Shown: positions 34,659 to 43,609 of the stretch, piece by piece
Position numbering within the stretch: the stretch's first letter is position 1
Layout of the letters: every line of letters starts with the position of its first letter
Notes under the pieces: generated by a model
What the model saw: the letters and a program-made list of their open reading frames with translations, nothing else
What the model was told of the DNA's origin: nothing
Databases searched by the model: none
Translations under genes and position numbers: made by a program
NCBI GenBank assembly: GCA_965223435.1
Contig: CBDCWQ010000022.1
Span: forward strand, 1,178,001 to 1,242,000
DNA from: CBDCWQ01 sp965223435
GTDB taxonomy: Bacteria; Myxococcota; Kuafuiibacteriia; Kuafuiibacteriales; Kuafuiibacteriaceae
Reading direction: 5' to 3'
Length of the DNA stretch: 64,000 nt

Positions 34659-35321
34659 ATGATGAATGTCGTCCCGGCGCTCAATCTATTGCTGGCCATC
34701 ACCTGCCAGGGAAATGACCCGAGCTGCATTGTTCCCGTCAAGGTTGGCTCAGCCAAGCTTAAAATGATCGTCGACACCGGTGCAGACGTCACCATGATGA
34801 CGCTCGCCGCAGCAAAAAAGGCGCGCATCCGTATCGACTCCGATGTTCCTATCATCGTTGTCCAGGGCGTCAACAGCGCTTCTTCCGCACTTTTGGTCCG
34901 TTCCGAAGTTGAAGTCGACAAGCAAAAAGAGAAAGATGTCCTTCTCATCATTTCCCCAGAATACAAGAGCCGCGAGGCAGACGGCCTGCTTGGAATGAGT
35001 TTTCTCGAGCGTTTTCGCTACAACATGGGCGGCGGCAAACTGGAACTCACGCCCATCGACAAAGACGACAAACCCAAGCGCGGGGGCCACGGAAAGAGCT
35101 GGTGGAAACTCCGCTTCAAAAAGAACACCGACCGCCTCCGGCTCTACGAGCGAGTTCTTCCCCACGCTCGGAAGCGAGATTCTCAGGTCGTCGGTTACAT
35201 TCCCGGAGAACTCACGGAGTCGGATCGCATCGAGAGGCTTCGAAAGTTCTCTGAGAAAATGTTGGATGAGCTCAGAATCGAGGCTGCGCGTTACGGTGTT
35301 CCCCACGAATGGCGCAAATAG
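34659..35321 (+). CDS. Retropepsin-like aspartic protease family protein
   Basis: 220 aa. The catalytic loop VDTGADVTMMT (Asp39) follows a short beta-rich start (SCIVPVKVGSAKLKMI), and the second half of the fold ends with the hydrophobic-Gly motif DGLLGMSFLERF (about 109-120). These are the two landmarks of clan AA retropepsin-like bacterial proteases. Such single-lobed enzymes act as dimers. The last 90 residues are basic and charged with no known domain. The N-terminus (NVVPALNLLLAITCQG) is hydrophobic and could be a signal with Cys16, but is not a clear lipobox. Two ATGs at 34659 and 34662 are possible; neither has a strong ribosome-binding site. Confidence 0.75.
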   Translation: MMNVVPALNLLLAITCQGNDPSCIVPVKVGSAKLKMIVDTGADVTMMTLAAAKKARIRIDSDVPIIVVQGVNSASSALLVRSEVEVDKQKEKDVLLIISPEYKSREADGLLGMSFLERFRYNMGGGKLELTPIDKDDKPKRGGHGKSWWKLRFKKNTDRLRLYERVLPHARKRDSQVVGYIPGELTESDRIERLRKFSEKMLDELRIEAARYGVPHEWRK

Positions 35322-35964
35322 ATCCTCTCAGAACCGGAAAAACCCGCGTTCTTCTGGAGCACTCCACGCAAAAAGAGTCAAACCAGAATCGTGTAACCGA
35401 GGAAGGGTCCGCGCGTATTCAAGGTCGGGACGAGTCCACGAATCGAGGCATGCACTGTTTTTCGCGAAAGCCCCCGCTTGAGCGAATTACGGTGCGGAAT
35501 CGACGGAGTCCACCCGTTGCCGCCTGCCCGGCTCTCGATTCGTGGTCTCTCCTTTCCTCCCAGTCTGCGCGAGCGACCTTGCCTTCACGTGGGCCGCGGT
35601 AAGGCGCCGTGACCGAACACCAACTCTCACGTTCTCGTCGGCGCGTTGCCGACTGTGAGCTGGATCTCAAATGTGTTGTTCCGCGGATGGTTCGATGCCA
35701 GTGAGCCGAAAGATGACCCTTCGGCGCACTCGTATTGCAGACCCCTTCGGTCAGTGGGAACCGATACACGCGTCAACAGGCCGACGCGGTCGCAATGGGC
35801 GTGAGGCGAAGGTTTGATCTCTCGGCGCCAACAAGGCCTCATAGGTGTGCAATGTACGTGGCCACAAAGAGCGCGAGTGATTTTCATTCAAAAGGCGGTG
35901 TATCGGACGTTTGACCGGTGCGCGTGGGTGCAACGTTGACTACCCATCCCATCCTGGAGGACGC
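35322..35964. other. 640-bp intergenic region without a supported gene
   Basis: Short frames on both strands show no consistent protein signal. One minus-strand peptide (35627-35887) contains GSSFGSLASNHPRNN and may be a relic, but it has no ribosome-binding site or known family. The subtilisin promoter should lie in the last 100-150 bp; TTGACC near 35910 is a possible -35 box without a clear partner. Confidence 0.4.
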
Positions 35965-38739
35965 GTGTTGCACAAAAATGTATTAAAAGTTGCCGGCCTG
36001 ACTTCTCTCGTGGTGGTGGCCGCCTGTGTAGATCCAGGTCGTGGAGAGGATCTATCAACAACCAAACACTTTTTGAGGAGTGAGGATCCGATTCCTGGGC
36101 GCTACATTGTAGTGCTACAAGATGGCGGGGACTTTTCCGCCGAGAGCATCAACAGCCTGGCTGCCGAGCACTCCGGCGAAGTGCTCTTCATGTTTCGTGA
36201 GGTGTTTCCTGGGTTTGCCAGCGAAATGACCGAAAGTGAAGCCATCCGCCTTAGCCAGAACGAGAAGGTTCGCTTCGTTGAAGAAGACGGGCGGGTATAC
36301 GCATCCGGTGAGCAGAGCAATCCAACGTGGGGGTTGGATCGCATTGACCAGAGAAATCTTCCTTTGGATCAAAACTACAGCTTCGGTCCGACCGGATCTG
36401 GCGTCCAAGCCTTCGTCATTGACACCGGGATTCGCACCGATCACGCCGATTTTGGTGGCCGGGCACGAGAGGGCTTCAGCGCCATCAACGACGGGCGAGG
36501 CTCGAGCGACTGCAACGGGCACGGAACCCACGTCGCAGGCACGGTCGGCTCACAAACCTACGGCGTGGCCAAGAACGTGGACCTGATCGCAGTCCGGGTG
36601 CTGGACTGCAACGGCAGCGGGAGCAACTCCGGCGTCATCGCTGGCGTCGATTGGGTCACGGCCAACGCCACTTTTCCCGCCGTGGCGAACATGAGTCTCG
36701 GTGGTTCCGTGTCCAGCGCGCTCGACGAGGCCGTGCGGCGCTCCATCGGCCGGGGCATCAGCTACGCGCTGGCCGCCGGCAACGAAAATACCAACGCATG
36801 CAACGGATCCCCATCACGCGTAGCGGAGGCCATTACGGTGGGCGCCACCGATCGCAACGATGCACGCGCCAACTTCTCCAACAAGGGGACCTGCGTGGAT
36901 GTATTCGCACCCGGCGCGGGCATCACTTCAACCTGGCACACGGGCAGCACCGCAACCAACACCATCAGCGGTACCTCGATGGCCTCACCCCACGTAGCCG
37001 GAGTCATCGCGCTCTATCTCGAGGCCAATCCAGGCGATGGCCCGGCAGGCGTGACTTCGGCGTTGATCGACGGAGGGTCGCCCGGTGTGGTTTCGGATGT
37101 GGGCGCGGGTTCACCCAATCTATTGCTCTACTCGGGCATCGCTGAACCCACCGAGCCCCCGCCACTCACAGTGAGCATCACCGCACCCCAAGATGGCTCC
37201 TCGCACGCCCCCGGACAAATCCCCATCACGGTCACCGCGCCATCGGACGCCGATTTGGTACGACTCACCGTAGATACCCAAGTGTTGGGGGAGGACACTG
37301 CGGCACCGTTTTCGTTCGTGTGGGACGCCACCGACGCCACTGTCGGCGCCCATCGTCTGGTGGCAGAAGCTCAACGAGGCTCAGAAACGGCACGGGCCGA
37401 GATCGTCGTAACCATCACCAGCGCCCCACCCCCCCCCACCTGCGAAAGCAGCAACTTGGGCTCCGCCGTGGGCCAGGTGGCCTCCGGCAACACCGCCGGA
37501 CAAGGCCACGACTTCACCGGAAGCTGCGGCAATTCATCGGGGGGAAGCACAGCACCAGATCTGGCCTTCTTGTGGCAAGCGCCTTCCGCAGGCGCGTTTG
37601 TATTCGACACCTTTGGCTCGGACTTCGACACCGTCTTGTACGCCATCGAAGGCGGCTGCGGCGGTGAGGAGCGCGCGTGCAACGATGACGCCAGCCAAGT
37701 TCAGTCTTCGGTCACCTTGTCCACGGCCGCCGGTCAATCGTGGCTCATCGTTGTGGATGGCTATGCGCAGTCCTCGGGGAATTTTGTGCTCAACGTCACC
37801 CCCCCAGACGATCAACCCCCTCCGCCGCCTCCCCCTCCTCCTCCGCCACCCACCTGCGAAGCAACCGACCTCGGATCTGCTTTGGGCCGACTGGCGACGG
37901 GTCAAACCCAAGACAGTGGTCATGACAGCCGCGGAAGCTGCGGCAACAGCGGAGGCGGAAGCAACGCCCCGGACGTCGCCTTTTTGTGGACGGCTCCGAG
38001 CAACGGAACCTTCTCGTTTGATACCTTTGGCTCATCGTTTGACACGGTCTTGTACGTCCGCAGCGACTGCGAAGGCTCAGAAATGGCCTGCAACGACGAC
38101 GCATCAGGGTTTCAGTCGGCAGTAGAGGTGGATCTTTCCTTGGGCCAAAGCATCGTCATCATTGTCGACGGGTTCAACGTTTCGTCGGGATCGTACGTTC
38201 TCAACGGCACCCAAACCGGCGGTGAGCCGGCCCCCGAGCCAGAACCGGAGCCAGAGCCAGAACCGGAGCCAGAACCGGAGCCAGAACCGGAGCCAGAACC
38301 GGAGCCAGAACCGGAGCCAGAACCGGAGCCAGAGCCAGAACCGGAGCCAGAGCCACTGCCCTCGTGTGTCGACCAAAACCTAGGATCCACCCTAGGTGTC
38401 ATCGCCCAGGGCACCACCGGTGCCGGAGCCAACGACTTGGTGGGAAGCTGCGGAAATCCTTTTTCCGGGCCGAGCCAAGCCAAGGATCAAGCGTTTCTGT
38501 GGACCGCGCCGGAGGCGGGGCAATATACGTTTGATACCTTCGGATCTGGATACGATACGGTGCTCTACCTTTTGGATGGCACGTGCGAAGGGGCCGAACT
38601 GGCCTGCAACGATGACGCCCTGTCCCGACAATCAAGAGTGACGATCTCTTTGGATGCAGGCCAGGCAATCATTGTGGTCGTCGACGGTTACCGAACCGAC
38701 GAAGGTCCTTTCCAGCTCCAGGTTCAGCACGCGAACTGA
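35965..38739 (+). CDS. Subtilisin-like serine protease lipoprotein with three repeated C-terminal domains
   Basis: Start chosen at GTG 35965 (TGGAGG 4 nt upstream; TTG 35968 also fits). It makes a short signal with lipobox VAAC. Domains: inhibitor I9 propeptide (GRYIVVLQDGGDF, about 35-110); peptidase S8 of the proteinase-K type with Asp153 (FVIDTGIRTDHADF), His186 (NGHGTHVAGT) and Ser338 (GTSMASPHVAG); one Ig-like domain (about 395-490); and three copies of an about 115-residue beta domain (DLAFLWQAPSAGAFVFDTFG ... ACNDDAS ... IIVVDGY), similar to pre-peptidase C-terminal domains. These are joined by poly-Pro and Pro-Glu linkers. It is a secreted, surface-anchored endoprotease, activated by loss of the propeptide, probably for nutrient or prey protein breakdown. 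Confidence 0.92.
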   Translation: MLHKNVLKVAGLTSLVVVAACVDPGRGEDLSTTKHFLRSEDPIPGRYIVVLQDGGDFSAESINSLAAEHSGEVLFMFREVFPGFASEMTESEAIRLSQNEKVRFVEEDGRVYASGEQSNPTWGLDRIDQRNLPLDQNYSFGPTGSGVQAFVIDTGIRTDHADFGGRAREGFSAINDGRGSSDCNGHGTHVAGTVGSQTYGVAKNVDLIAVRVLDCNGSGSNSGVIAGVDWVTANATFPAVANMSLGGSVSSALDEAVRRSIGRGISYALAAGNENTNACNGSPSRVAEAITVGATDRNDARANFSNKGTCVDVFAPGAGITSTWHTGSTATNTISGTSMASPHVAGVIALYLEANPGDGPAGVTSALIDGGSPGVVSDVGAGSPNLLLYSGIAEPTEPPPLTVSITAPQDGSSHAPGQIPITVTAPSDADLVRLTVDTQVLGEDTAAPFSFVWDATDATVGAHRLVAEAQRGSETARAEIVVTITSAPPPPTCESSNLGSAVGQVASGNTAGQGHDFTGSCGNSSGGSTAPDLAFLWQAPSAGAFVFDTFGSDFDTVLYAIEGGCGGEERACNDDASQVQSSVTLSTAAGQSWLIVVDGYAQSSGNFVLNVTPPDDQPPPPPPPPPPPPTCEATDLGSALGRLATGQTQDSGHDSRGSCGNSGGGSNAPDVAFLWTAPSNGTFSFDTFGSSFDTVLYVRSDCEGSEMACNDDASGFQSAVEVDLSLGQSIVIIVDGFNVSSGSYVLNGTQTGGEPAPEPEPEPEPEPEPEPEPEPEPEPEPEPEPEPEPEPEPEPEPLPSCVDQNLGSTLGVIAQGTTGAGANDLVGSCGNPFSGPSQAKDQAFLWTAPEAGQYTFDTFGSGYDTVLYLLDGTCEGAELACNDDALSRQSRVTISLDAGQAIIVVVDGYRTDEGPFQLQVQHAN
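38235..38357 (+). repeat. Pro-Glu coding tandem repeat in the subtilisin gene
   Basis: A 12-bp unit (GAGCCAGAACCG and close variants) is repeated about ten times in frame and codes for about 41 residues of alternating Pro and Glu. It forms a stiff linker between the second and third C-terminal domains. Its length is likely to vary between strains by slippage. Confidence 0.9.
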
Positions 38740-38856
38740 TCCCGGACTTCCCTGGATTGATCCGACCCGTTTGCAGGGTGGGGGTAAGCGGAGGGAAGCA
38801 ACGGCCTCGGCTGCCTGTGCGCGCAGCTTGGGTCACTGCCGATTCGGCCTCACGGT

Positions 38857-38876
38857 GCCGGTCCAAAAGGACCGGC
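38857..38876. terminator. Possible bidirectional hairpin between convergent genes
   Basis: GCCGGTCC, loop AAAA, GGACCGGC: a perfect 8-bp stem. It lies 117 bp after the subtilisin stop and 45 bp beyond the stop of the facing outer-membrane protein gene. There is no T-run, so intrinsic termination is uncertain. Confidence 0.4.
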
Positions 38877-38921
38877 CGGTCCCTCCGCTCACGCGCGCCG
38901 AGCGGTGACGCGAGAAGTTCA

Positions 38922-40571
38922 TCAAAGCTGAAGTTCGAGTTCTAGCCGTACCCCTTCAAATCCCGGAAAAAAGCGGCAGACCCCACCGGAGCACTTCAAT
39001 CCAGCGCGCTCGCCCCCACCCAAAGCTCGAAGGGTTCCGCGCTCGCTGAACGTCCACTGGCCGCCCAGCGAGAAGTAGTGCTGCCTGAAAGCGTCGGGAG
39101 ACTTGGTGTAAAACTCATAGGCGCCGAGGGCTGACCAGCCGTCTCGGGACTTCAAGGACACCGAAAAACGTCCTTCCAGCCAAGAGGTGAGTCCACTGCC
39201 AGCGCGTTCTTCGGTGCGGAGGCCGGTGAAAAAGACCTCTGCTGAATAAGTTCGCGAGAGCCGTTGTGAAAAATCGGCGGTAGCACGGACCTCTTCTCGG
39301 AGGACGCTGGACAGGCCTGGGCGTGACGCGCTCACAAACTGGCCGCGATACGTTCCTTCGGCTGCCAGCTTTGTACCGTCCCAATGGAAGTCGGCCCCAG
39401 CGGCCACTGCAGTGATGTCAGAGTCGACCAGACCTCCAAGATAGCGATCGCGGTAGCGTCCCAAAGACACGAACGGCGTAAACGCGGTACTGAAAGCGTA
39501 GTCGAGGCGCAAACGCCCTCCGGTGACGGCCTGATTGGACAAAAGAAGGGTACCTGGATGCTCGGCCGTTGGAGGTTCCGCGAGGCGGTTGATGTTCTGG
39601 CGCTCCGAGTCCGTTCGACCACCCGGAAGCAGCGAAAAGAGATCGTCATAGTGTTTCCCTTCAACAAGAATGGTGACATCTTTGAAATACAGATTCAGGT
39701 TTCCATAGACGCCATAACCATTGCGCTCGGTGGTCACCGACAAACGCTCTCGATTCCTATCAATGGCCCCCGCCTCTAAATAAAGAGAAATCCAAGACGC
39801 AGGCCTCGGAAGAGCGACAAATGCGCCCACACCAAAGGTGCGGGAGGATTCATCGTCGGTATCTTTTGGCTTGATCGCCATCGCGTGCACACCCACCTTG
39901 AAGAACTTCTGGTGGCGAAATTGGATCCGGCCCCCACCAATGAAATCATGGGTGTCATCAAAGGCGTAGCCGGTTCCCCGCTCAAAGTTCTTGATATCCA
40001 AAAACCCACCAAAGGCCCCCAGCGTGACCGCGCCCATCCGAAATTCCGCATCGGCGCCTCGAAGTTTGTTGTCTACACCGACGGCGTCCGTCTTGCGAAC
40101 AGCGAGGATCAAGCCCCGCCCCAAAGTCATGTAGAAATCACCCAGCGTGAGGTCCATGTCTCGGTGAGCGTACGTCAGCGAGGCAAAATTGAGATTGACG
40201 GTGTTCCGGTAGCGGTCTTCAAGCTCTCGCGAAATCAGGGCAGAGGCCCCCTCGCCCGCCTGAGGTCTATGGACGTACAGCGCGCTGTCGACCATAAGCG
40301 TCGCCAAGAACTCCTGGTGACGGACGGTTCCCCCAAAGGTGGTCAACAGATCGCCGAAGTTTTCGCCCGTGGGGTTGTAATTCGGGTTGTCCGGTGTGGT
40401 TCGGTCCCCGTTATCCTGTTGCCAACGGGCAGTAGACTTCAACAAGAAGTTGGTTTCAGTCTGCCCGGACCCTTCTTGGGCTTGCGCATCCAGCGGACCG
40501 AAGAGGACAAGTAGCGGACCGAAGAGGACAAGTAGCGGACCGAGGAGGACTGAAGACGGGCGCGCCGTCAT
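38922..40571 (-). CDS. Outer-membrane beta-barrel-type protein in a thioredoxin operon
   Basis: 549 aa. The signal peptide is unusual, with the unit LVLFGPL repeated in tandem and ending DAQAQ. The mature part has many amphipathic strands with aromatic ends (TLGDFYMTLGRGLILAVRK, GADAEFRMGAVTLGAFGGF, RLDYAFSTAFTPFVSLGRY) and ends with a charged strand (VRLELELQL), which fits a beta-barrel. It resembles the DUF6029-like group of outer-membrane proteins, but I am not certain of the family. Its ATG overlaps the stop of the preceding TlpA-like gene (ATGA at 40568-40571), so the product is probably made together with two extracytoplasmic thioredoxins. The role is unknown. Confidence 0.7.
   Translation of the reverse strand: MTARPSSVLLGPLLVLFGPLLVLFGPLDAQAQEGSGQTETNFLLKSTARWQQDNGDRTTPDNPNYNPTGENFGDLLTTFGGTVRHQEFLATLMVDSALYVHRPQAGEGASALISRELEDRYRNTVNLNFASLTYAHRDMDLTLGDFYMTLGRGLILAVRKTDAVGVDNKLRGADAEFRMGAVTLGAFGGFLDIKNFERGTGYAFDDTHDFIGGGRIQFRHQKFFKVGVHAMAIKPKDTDDESSRTFGVGAFVALPRPASWISLYLEAGAIDRNRERLSVTTERNGYGVYGNLNLYFKDVTILVEGKHYDDLFSLLPGGRTDSERQNINRLAEPPTAEHPGTLLLSNQAVTGGRLRLDYAFSTAFTPFVSLGRYRDRYLGGLVDSDITAVAAGADFHWDGTKLAAEGTYRGQFVSASRPGLSSVLREEVRATADFSQRLSRTYSAEVFFTGLRTEERAGSGLTSWLEGRFSVSLKSRDGWSALGAYEFYTKSPDAFRQHYFSLGGQWTFSERGTLRALGGGERAGLKCSGGVCRFFPGFEGVRLELELQL
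40492..40551. repeat. 21-bp tandem repeat in a signal-peptide coding region
   Basis: AGCGGACCGAAGAGGACAAGT is present nearly three times on the plus strand. On the coding strand each unit adds seven residues to the hydrophobic core of the outer-membrane protein signal peptide, and copy-number change would keep the frame. Confidence 0.85.
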
Positions 40572-41128
40572 GGCACCTGGAGCAGTTTGTGAATCTTTTG
40601 CGCCAATTTGAGCTCATCGCCGGGAATATAACCTTTGGCCTGATAGGCAATCTGGCCCTGTTTGTTGATAATCACCGTCTTGGGCGCATCTTTTTCGTGA
40701 TTGTATAGACGGGCAGCTCGACCTTGCGAATCGATAAGGACCGGCATCGTAAGCCCGAGTCGCCGGGCGGTGGGCACCACCTGGGCCATCGTGCTCGGCT
40801 CGTCCATGGAAATGGCCACAACGAGCAGGCCATCATTCTTTCGTTGCTGGTATAGGGCTTCAAGGTGCGGGAGTTCTTCGAGGCAGGGGGCGCACCAGGT
40901 TGCCCAAAAACTCATGAGGATCACCGACGAGCCGACGTGATCAGACAGCGTGAACATGTCACCGTCAAGGGACTCGAGCCGGAGGTCGGGAACTTTCCCC
41001 GCCGTCCTGTCCGGAACCTGATTCGCGGGCGAGGACGTTCGTATATCGGCTGAAGAGGCGACGGCACACGAAGCGGTGGCAAGAAGAATCGCCCCCGCGG
41101 CTACCTTGACCATGCCCACCCTGCTCAT
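40568..41128 (-). CDS. TlpA-like periplasmic thioredoxin
   Basis: 186 aa with an N-terminal signal (AAGAILLATASC, possible lipobox TASC) and a redoxin fold: LRLESLDGDMFTLSDH, then the active site FWATWCAPCLEELPHLEALY, SMDEPSTMAQVV, and the cis-Pro region KTVIINKQGQIAYQAKGYI. TlpA/ResA-type proteins reduce disulfides outside the cytoplasm, often for cytochrome c or copper-site maturation. The gene overlaps both neighbours by 4 nt (ATGA), so the three genes form one translationally coupled operon. The substrate is not evident. Confidence 0.88.
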   Translation of the reverse strand: MSRVGMVKVAAGAILLATASCAVASSADIRTSSPANQVPDRTAGKVPDLRLESLDGDMFTLSDHVGSSVILMSFWATWCAPCLEELPHLEALYQQRKNDGLLVVAISMDEPSTMAQVVPTARRLGLTMPVLIDSQGRAARLYNHEKDAPKTVIINKQGQIAYQAKGYIPGDELKLAQKIHKLLQVP

Positions 41129-41775
41129 CGGGTTCCCAGTCTGGCGTCGACGAAGTCAAGGAATTCTTCGTCGGCTTGGAACGCGATCTCTTCGATGCGC
41201 ATCGTCTTCAGTTCTACAAGCATGTTGGTGGGATACTCTACGATACCGATGGCGCGCTGAAACTCCCCTCGTGGATCGTGCACCATCGTGTAGTTCATGC
41301 GATATCGATCGATCCAGGAATCCAGATGAACCCTGGCGGCCGGCCGGCCTACTTGATCCTCTTCGACCAAAATACTCATCACGATGCCGCCCGCGTCCGC
41401 CCAGGCCCGAAACTTGTCGGGGAGGACTTCTGCTTCCAATTGACAAGGCACGCACCACGAAGCGGCCACGGCAATGATCGCAAATTCGTAGTCCAGCCTC
41501 CGAAGCTCAGCCAGAGACAGGTCGTCATCAAAGGTCTGGTCCAAAAGGGGGCCGCCATCCGGTCTTTCGCTCAAATAACCAGCAAATCGCAGGTTTTCGA
41601 TGATCGCCCCTTGTCGCACCCCGTATGGACCGGAGGGGTAGTCGCTCGGCGGAGCGTTGTTGCCGCTTCCCGTGTTGGTGTTGCTGCCCCCCCCGGCGAT
41701 GTTTTCACCGCAGGCGACCAAAGGCATCGCGGCCAGCATTAGGGTTTGGGCCCAGAACCCGAACGACTTGCGCAT
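41125..41775 (-). CDS. TlpA-like thioredoxin lipoprotein, first gene of the operon
   Basis: 216 aa. The signal ends PLVACGEN (lipobox LVAC), followed by a Gly/Asn/Ser-rich spacer. The redox domain has AIIAVAASWCVPCQLEAEVL as the CxxC site and VEYPTNMLVELKTM with the cis-Pro. The region between them (DLSLAELRRLDYE) and a domain ending EEFLDFVDARLG fit a thioredoxin fold. It is expected to be anchored to a membrane facing the periplasm. It heads the operon with 40568-41128 and the outer-membrane protein gene, with a 4-nt overlap to the next gene. Confidence 0.85.
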   Translation of the reverse strand: MRKSFGFWAQTLMLAAMPLVACGENIAGGGSNTNTGSGNNAPPSDYPSGPYGVRQGAIIENLRFAGYLSERPDGGPLLDQTFDDDLSLAELRRLDYEFAIIAVAASWCVPCQLEAEVLPDKFRAWADAGGIVMSILVEEDQVGRPAARVHLDSWIDRYRMNYTMVHDPRGEFQRAIGIVEYPTNMLVELKTMRIEEIAFQADEEFLDFVDARLGTR

Positions 41776-41908
41776 TACGAACGGTACTCCTGCCTAGGCT
41801 GTCCGTTACGTACAAACGCCCTTGCGTATGGGGTGCAGTGGGCGCCTGTGCGCCAAGGTGCGGAACACCTTGACCCGTAACACGCGTCGGGGGACTGCGT
41901 ATTCAGTC

Positions 41909-42536
41909 ATGGTGGGGAGCGAAACACGCAGCACCAAGGCTCTGGGCCTGATCCGCGCTGAGCTTTCAGATCTGAAGAAAAGACGGGTGTCTGCACTCGC
42001 TTTGTATCTGGGGCTGGTCCTAGGGTTTTTGGGGCTCCTCTTCTTTTCACCAGGGAAATCGCCCCCAAAGAACATCGATGTCTTTTGGCTCTCATCGCTG
42101 GCGGTTCTCTTTTTCAGCTCGGCTATCGCGGGCGCAGCCACCATCGGTTTGCCGCTTCTCCGCCGGAATGCCACTTACGTGCTCACCGCAGGCGCCGGCC
42201 TGGGACTGATCGGCGCTTTGGCGCTGGTGGCGCAATGGGACGCCAGCCGTCTGGAGACCGGACAGGGTGCCCATTGCTTCTTGTACTGTGCAGCGGTGTC
42301 ATCGGCCGCCATGGTCGTGCTCGGCATCCTGAGCGGGCGACTTTGGCGCCGGGTTTCCCAACCCGGGACTCATCTTGGCCATCGGCGTCACCGGCGTAGG
42401 AATGGCTGGGCTCCATATTCGCTGTGCTGCCCGAGACCCCCTGCACTTGTTTGGTTTCCATCTCGCGCCCCTTGCCGTCCTCTACGTGGCGGCTCGCCTG
42501 TTTACCAAGACCCGAGAAGCGGTCGTACGGGAGTAA
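41909..42536 (+). pseudogene. Frameshifted small membrane protein
   Basis: From the ATG at 41909 the product reads IRAELSDLKKRRVSALALYL, then hydrophobic helices (AGAATIGLPLLRR, AGAGLGLIGALALVAQW), up to LSGRLWRR. There the frame fails. One base later the expected sequence continues as FPNPGLILAIGVTGVGMAGL, HIRCAARDPLHLFGFH, to a TAA at 42534. Removing one G from GGG at 42351-42353 restores a single 208-codon gene. The plan (six helices and a conserved 'H-x-x-C ... D-P-L-H' near the end) resembles NrsF/DUF1109-type anti-sigma factors. That is a suggestion only. Sequencing error is possible. Confidence 0.6.
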
Positions 42537-42580
42537 ATACAAGCGCGCACCGACGCGGCGAACAGGAGCGTTTCGTGGGC

Positions 42581-43609
42581 TCAGCGTTGTGGGTGCTGAC
42601 TTCGAAGGGCCCAGCCGATCATCTTGTAGAGCAATCGCGCCCCGACGTTTCCGTTCCACTCATCGGCGGGATCTTGTGAGGCGACCTCCGTCAGATCAAA
42701 ACCGACGATGCGCCGCTTCGAGGCCACCAGCAGCTTCAAAAGGGCGGACGTCTCTCCTAGATCGAGTCCCCCGGGGACGGGCGTGCCCGTGCCCGGACAC
42801 AAACTTGGGTTCAGGCCATCGATGTCGAACGACAAGTACACGTCCTGGGGAAGCTCCTGGACGATCTCTCTGAAATGCTGGAGGAGCCTTGCCTCCATTC
42901 TGGCCTCAGCGATGCCGGCATCAAAGTAGGTCGCAATTCGGGTAGGCGTGCTTTCGATCATGTGGACTTCGGCCTCACACAGGTCACGAACCGCGACCTG
43001 AACCAATTTGGTGACCCCGGGCACCTCGGACAGGACCCGTTCCATAATCGAAGCGTGCGACCAAACAAAGCCTTCATAGGCAACACGCAAATCCGCGTGA
43101 GCATCAAGCTGCAGAACACCGATTTCACGAAAATGCTCCGCGTGGGCCTGAATCGATCCAAAGGGAACCGAATGGTCTCCCCCGACGACGCCCACGATCT
43201 TGCCTTGAGCCAGAAGCGCTTTGGTCTCCTTGTAGACGTGCGCGTTGACCTGTACGCCCGCCTCGTTGACCTTCTCGATGGCTTCGATCCGCTTCTTGTG
43301 GCTCCACGTCTCGGTGCTCATTCGATGGACGGCAGTTTTGGCCTCCAAGCCCAGCCTCCGAATGTTGTCCGGAAGCGCACGCATATGAATCCCGTGTTCG
43401 TAAGGCCGTCCCGTCTCTGAATCGAACAAGTCAATCTGATGGCTGGCGTGCAGGATGAGCTCGGGGCCAAGGGAGGCCCCGCTTCGATAGGAGACCGTGG
43501 CCTCAAAAGGAACGGGCAGCAAAACCACCCGCGCCTCCTGCTCCGTTGCCGTCAGACCGTAGATCCCTGAGTCGGGCTTTGCCGGTCCGTCTGGGTCCAC
43601 GGCATCCAC
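42581..43609 (-). CDS. speB: Agmatinase/arginase-family ureohydrolase
   Basis: 342 aa. Metal-binding motifs are in order: VGVVGGDHSVPFG, VLQLDAHADLRV and DVYLSFDIDGLNPSLCPGTG followed by TPVPGG. These give the two-manganese site of the ureohydrolase superfamily, which hydrolyses agmatine or arginine to urea plus putrescine or ornithine. The usual 'SHGT' after DAHAD is SHAS here. Substrate cannot be fixed from the motifs, but the overall form is nearer to SpeB than to arginase, so the symbol is tentative. Start GTG 43609 lacks a strong ribosome-binding site; a second GTG lies 9 nt downstream. It is monocistronic and divergent from the second giant gene. Confidence 0.8.
   Translation of the reverse strand: MDAVDPDGPAKPDSGIYGLTATEQEARVVLLPVPFEATVSYRSGASLGPELILHASHQIDLFDSETGRPYEHGIHMRALPDNIRRLGLEAKTAVHRMSTETWSHKKRIEAIEKVNEAGVQVNAHVYKETKALLAQGKIVGVVGGDHSVPFGSIQAHAEHFREIGVLQLDAHADLRVAYEGFVWSHASIMERVLSEVPGVTKLVQVAVRDLCEAEVHMIESTPTRIATYFDAGIAEARMEARLLQHFREIVQELPQDVYLSFDIDGLNPSLCPGTGTPVPGGLDLGETSALLKLLVASKRRIVGFDLTEVASQDPADEWNGNVGARLLYKMIGWALRSQHPQR

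Noticed and set aside
35627..35887. Small minus-strand gene before the subtilisin
   Set aside because: No ribosome-binding site, no family and no partner. A weak resemblance to 62615-62836 is too short to trust.
38104..38483. Long Leu/Trp- and Gly/Ser-repeat proteins on the minus strand
   Set aside because: Antisense reading of the Pro-Glu tandem repeat.
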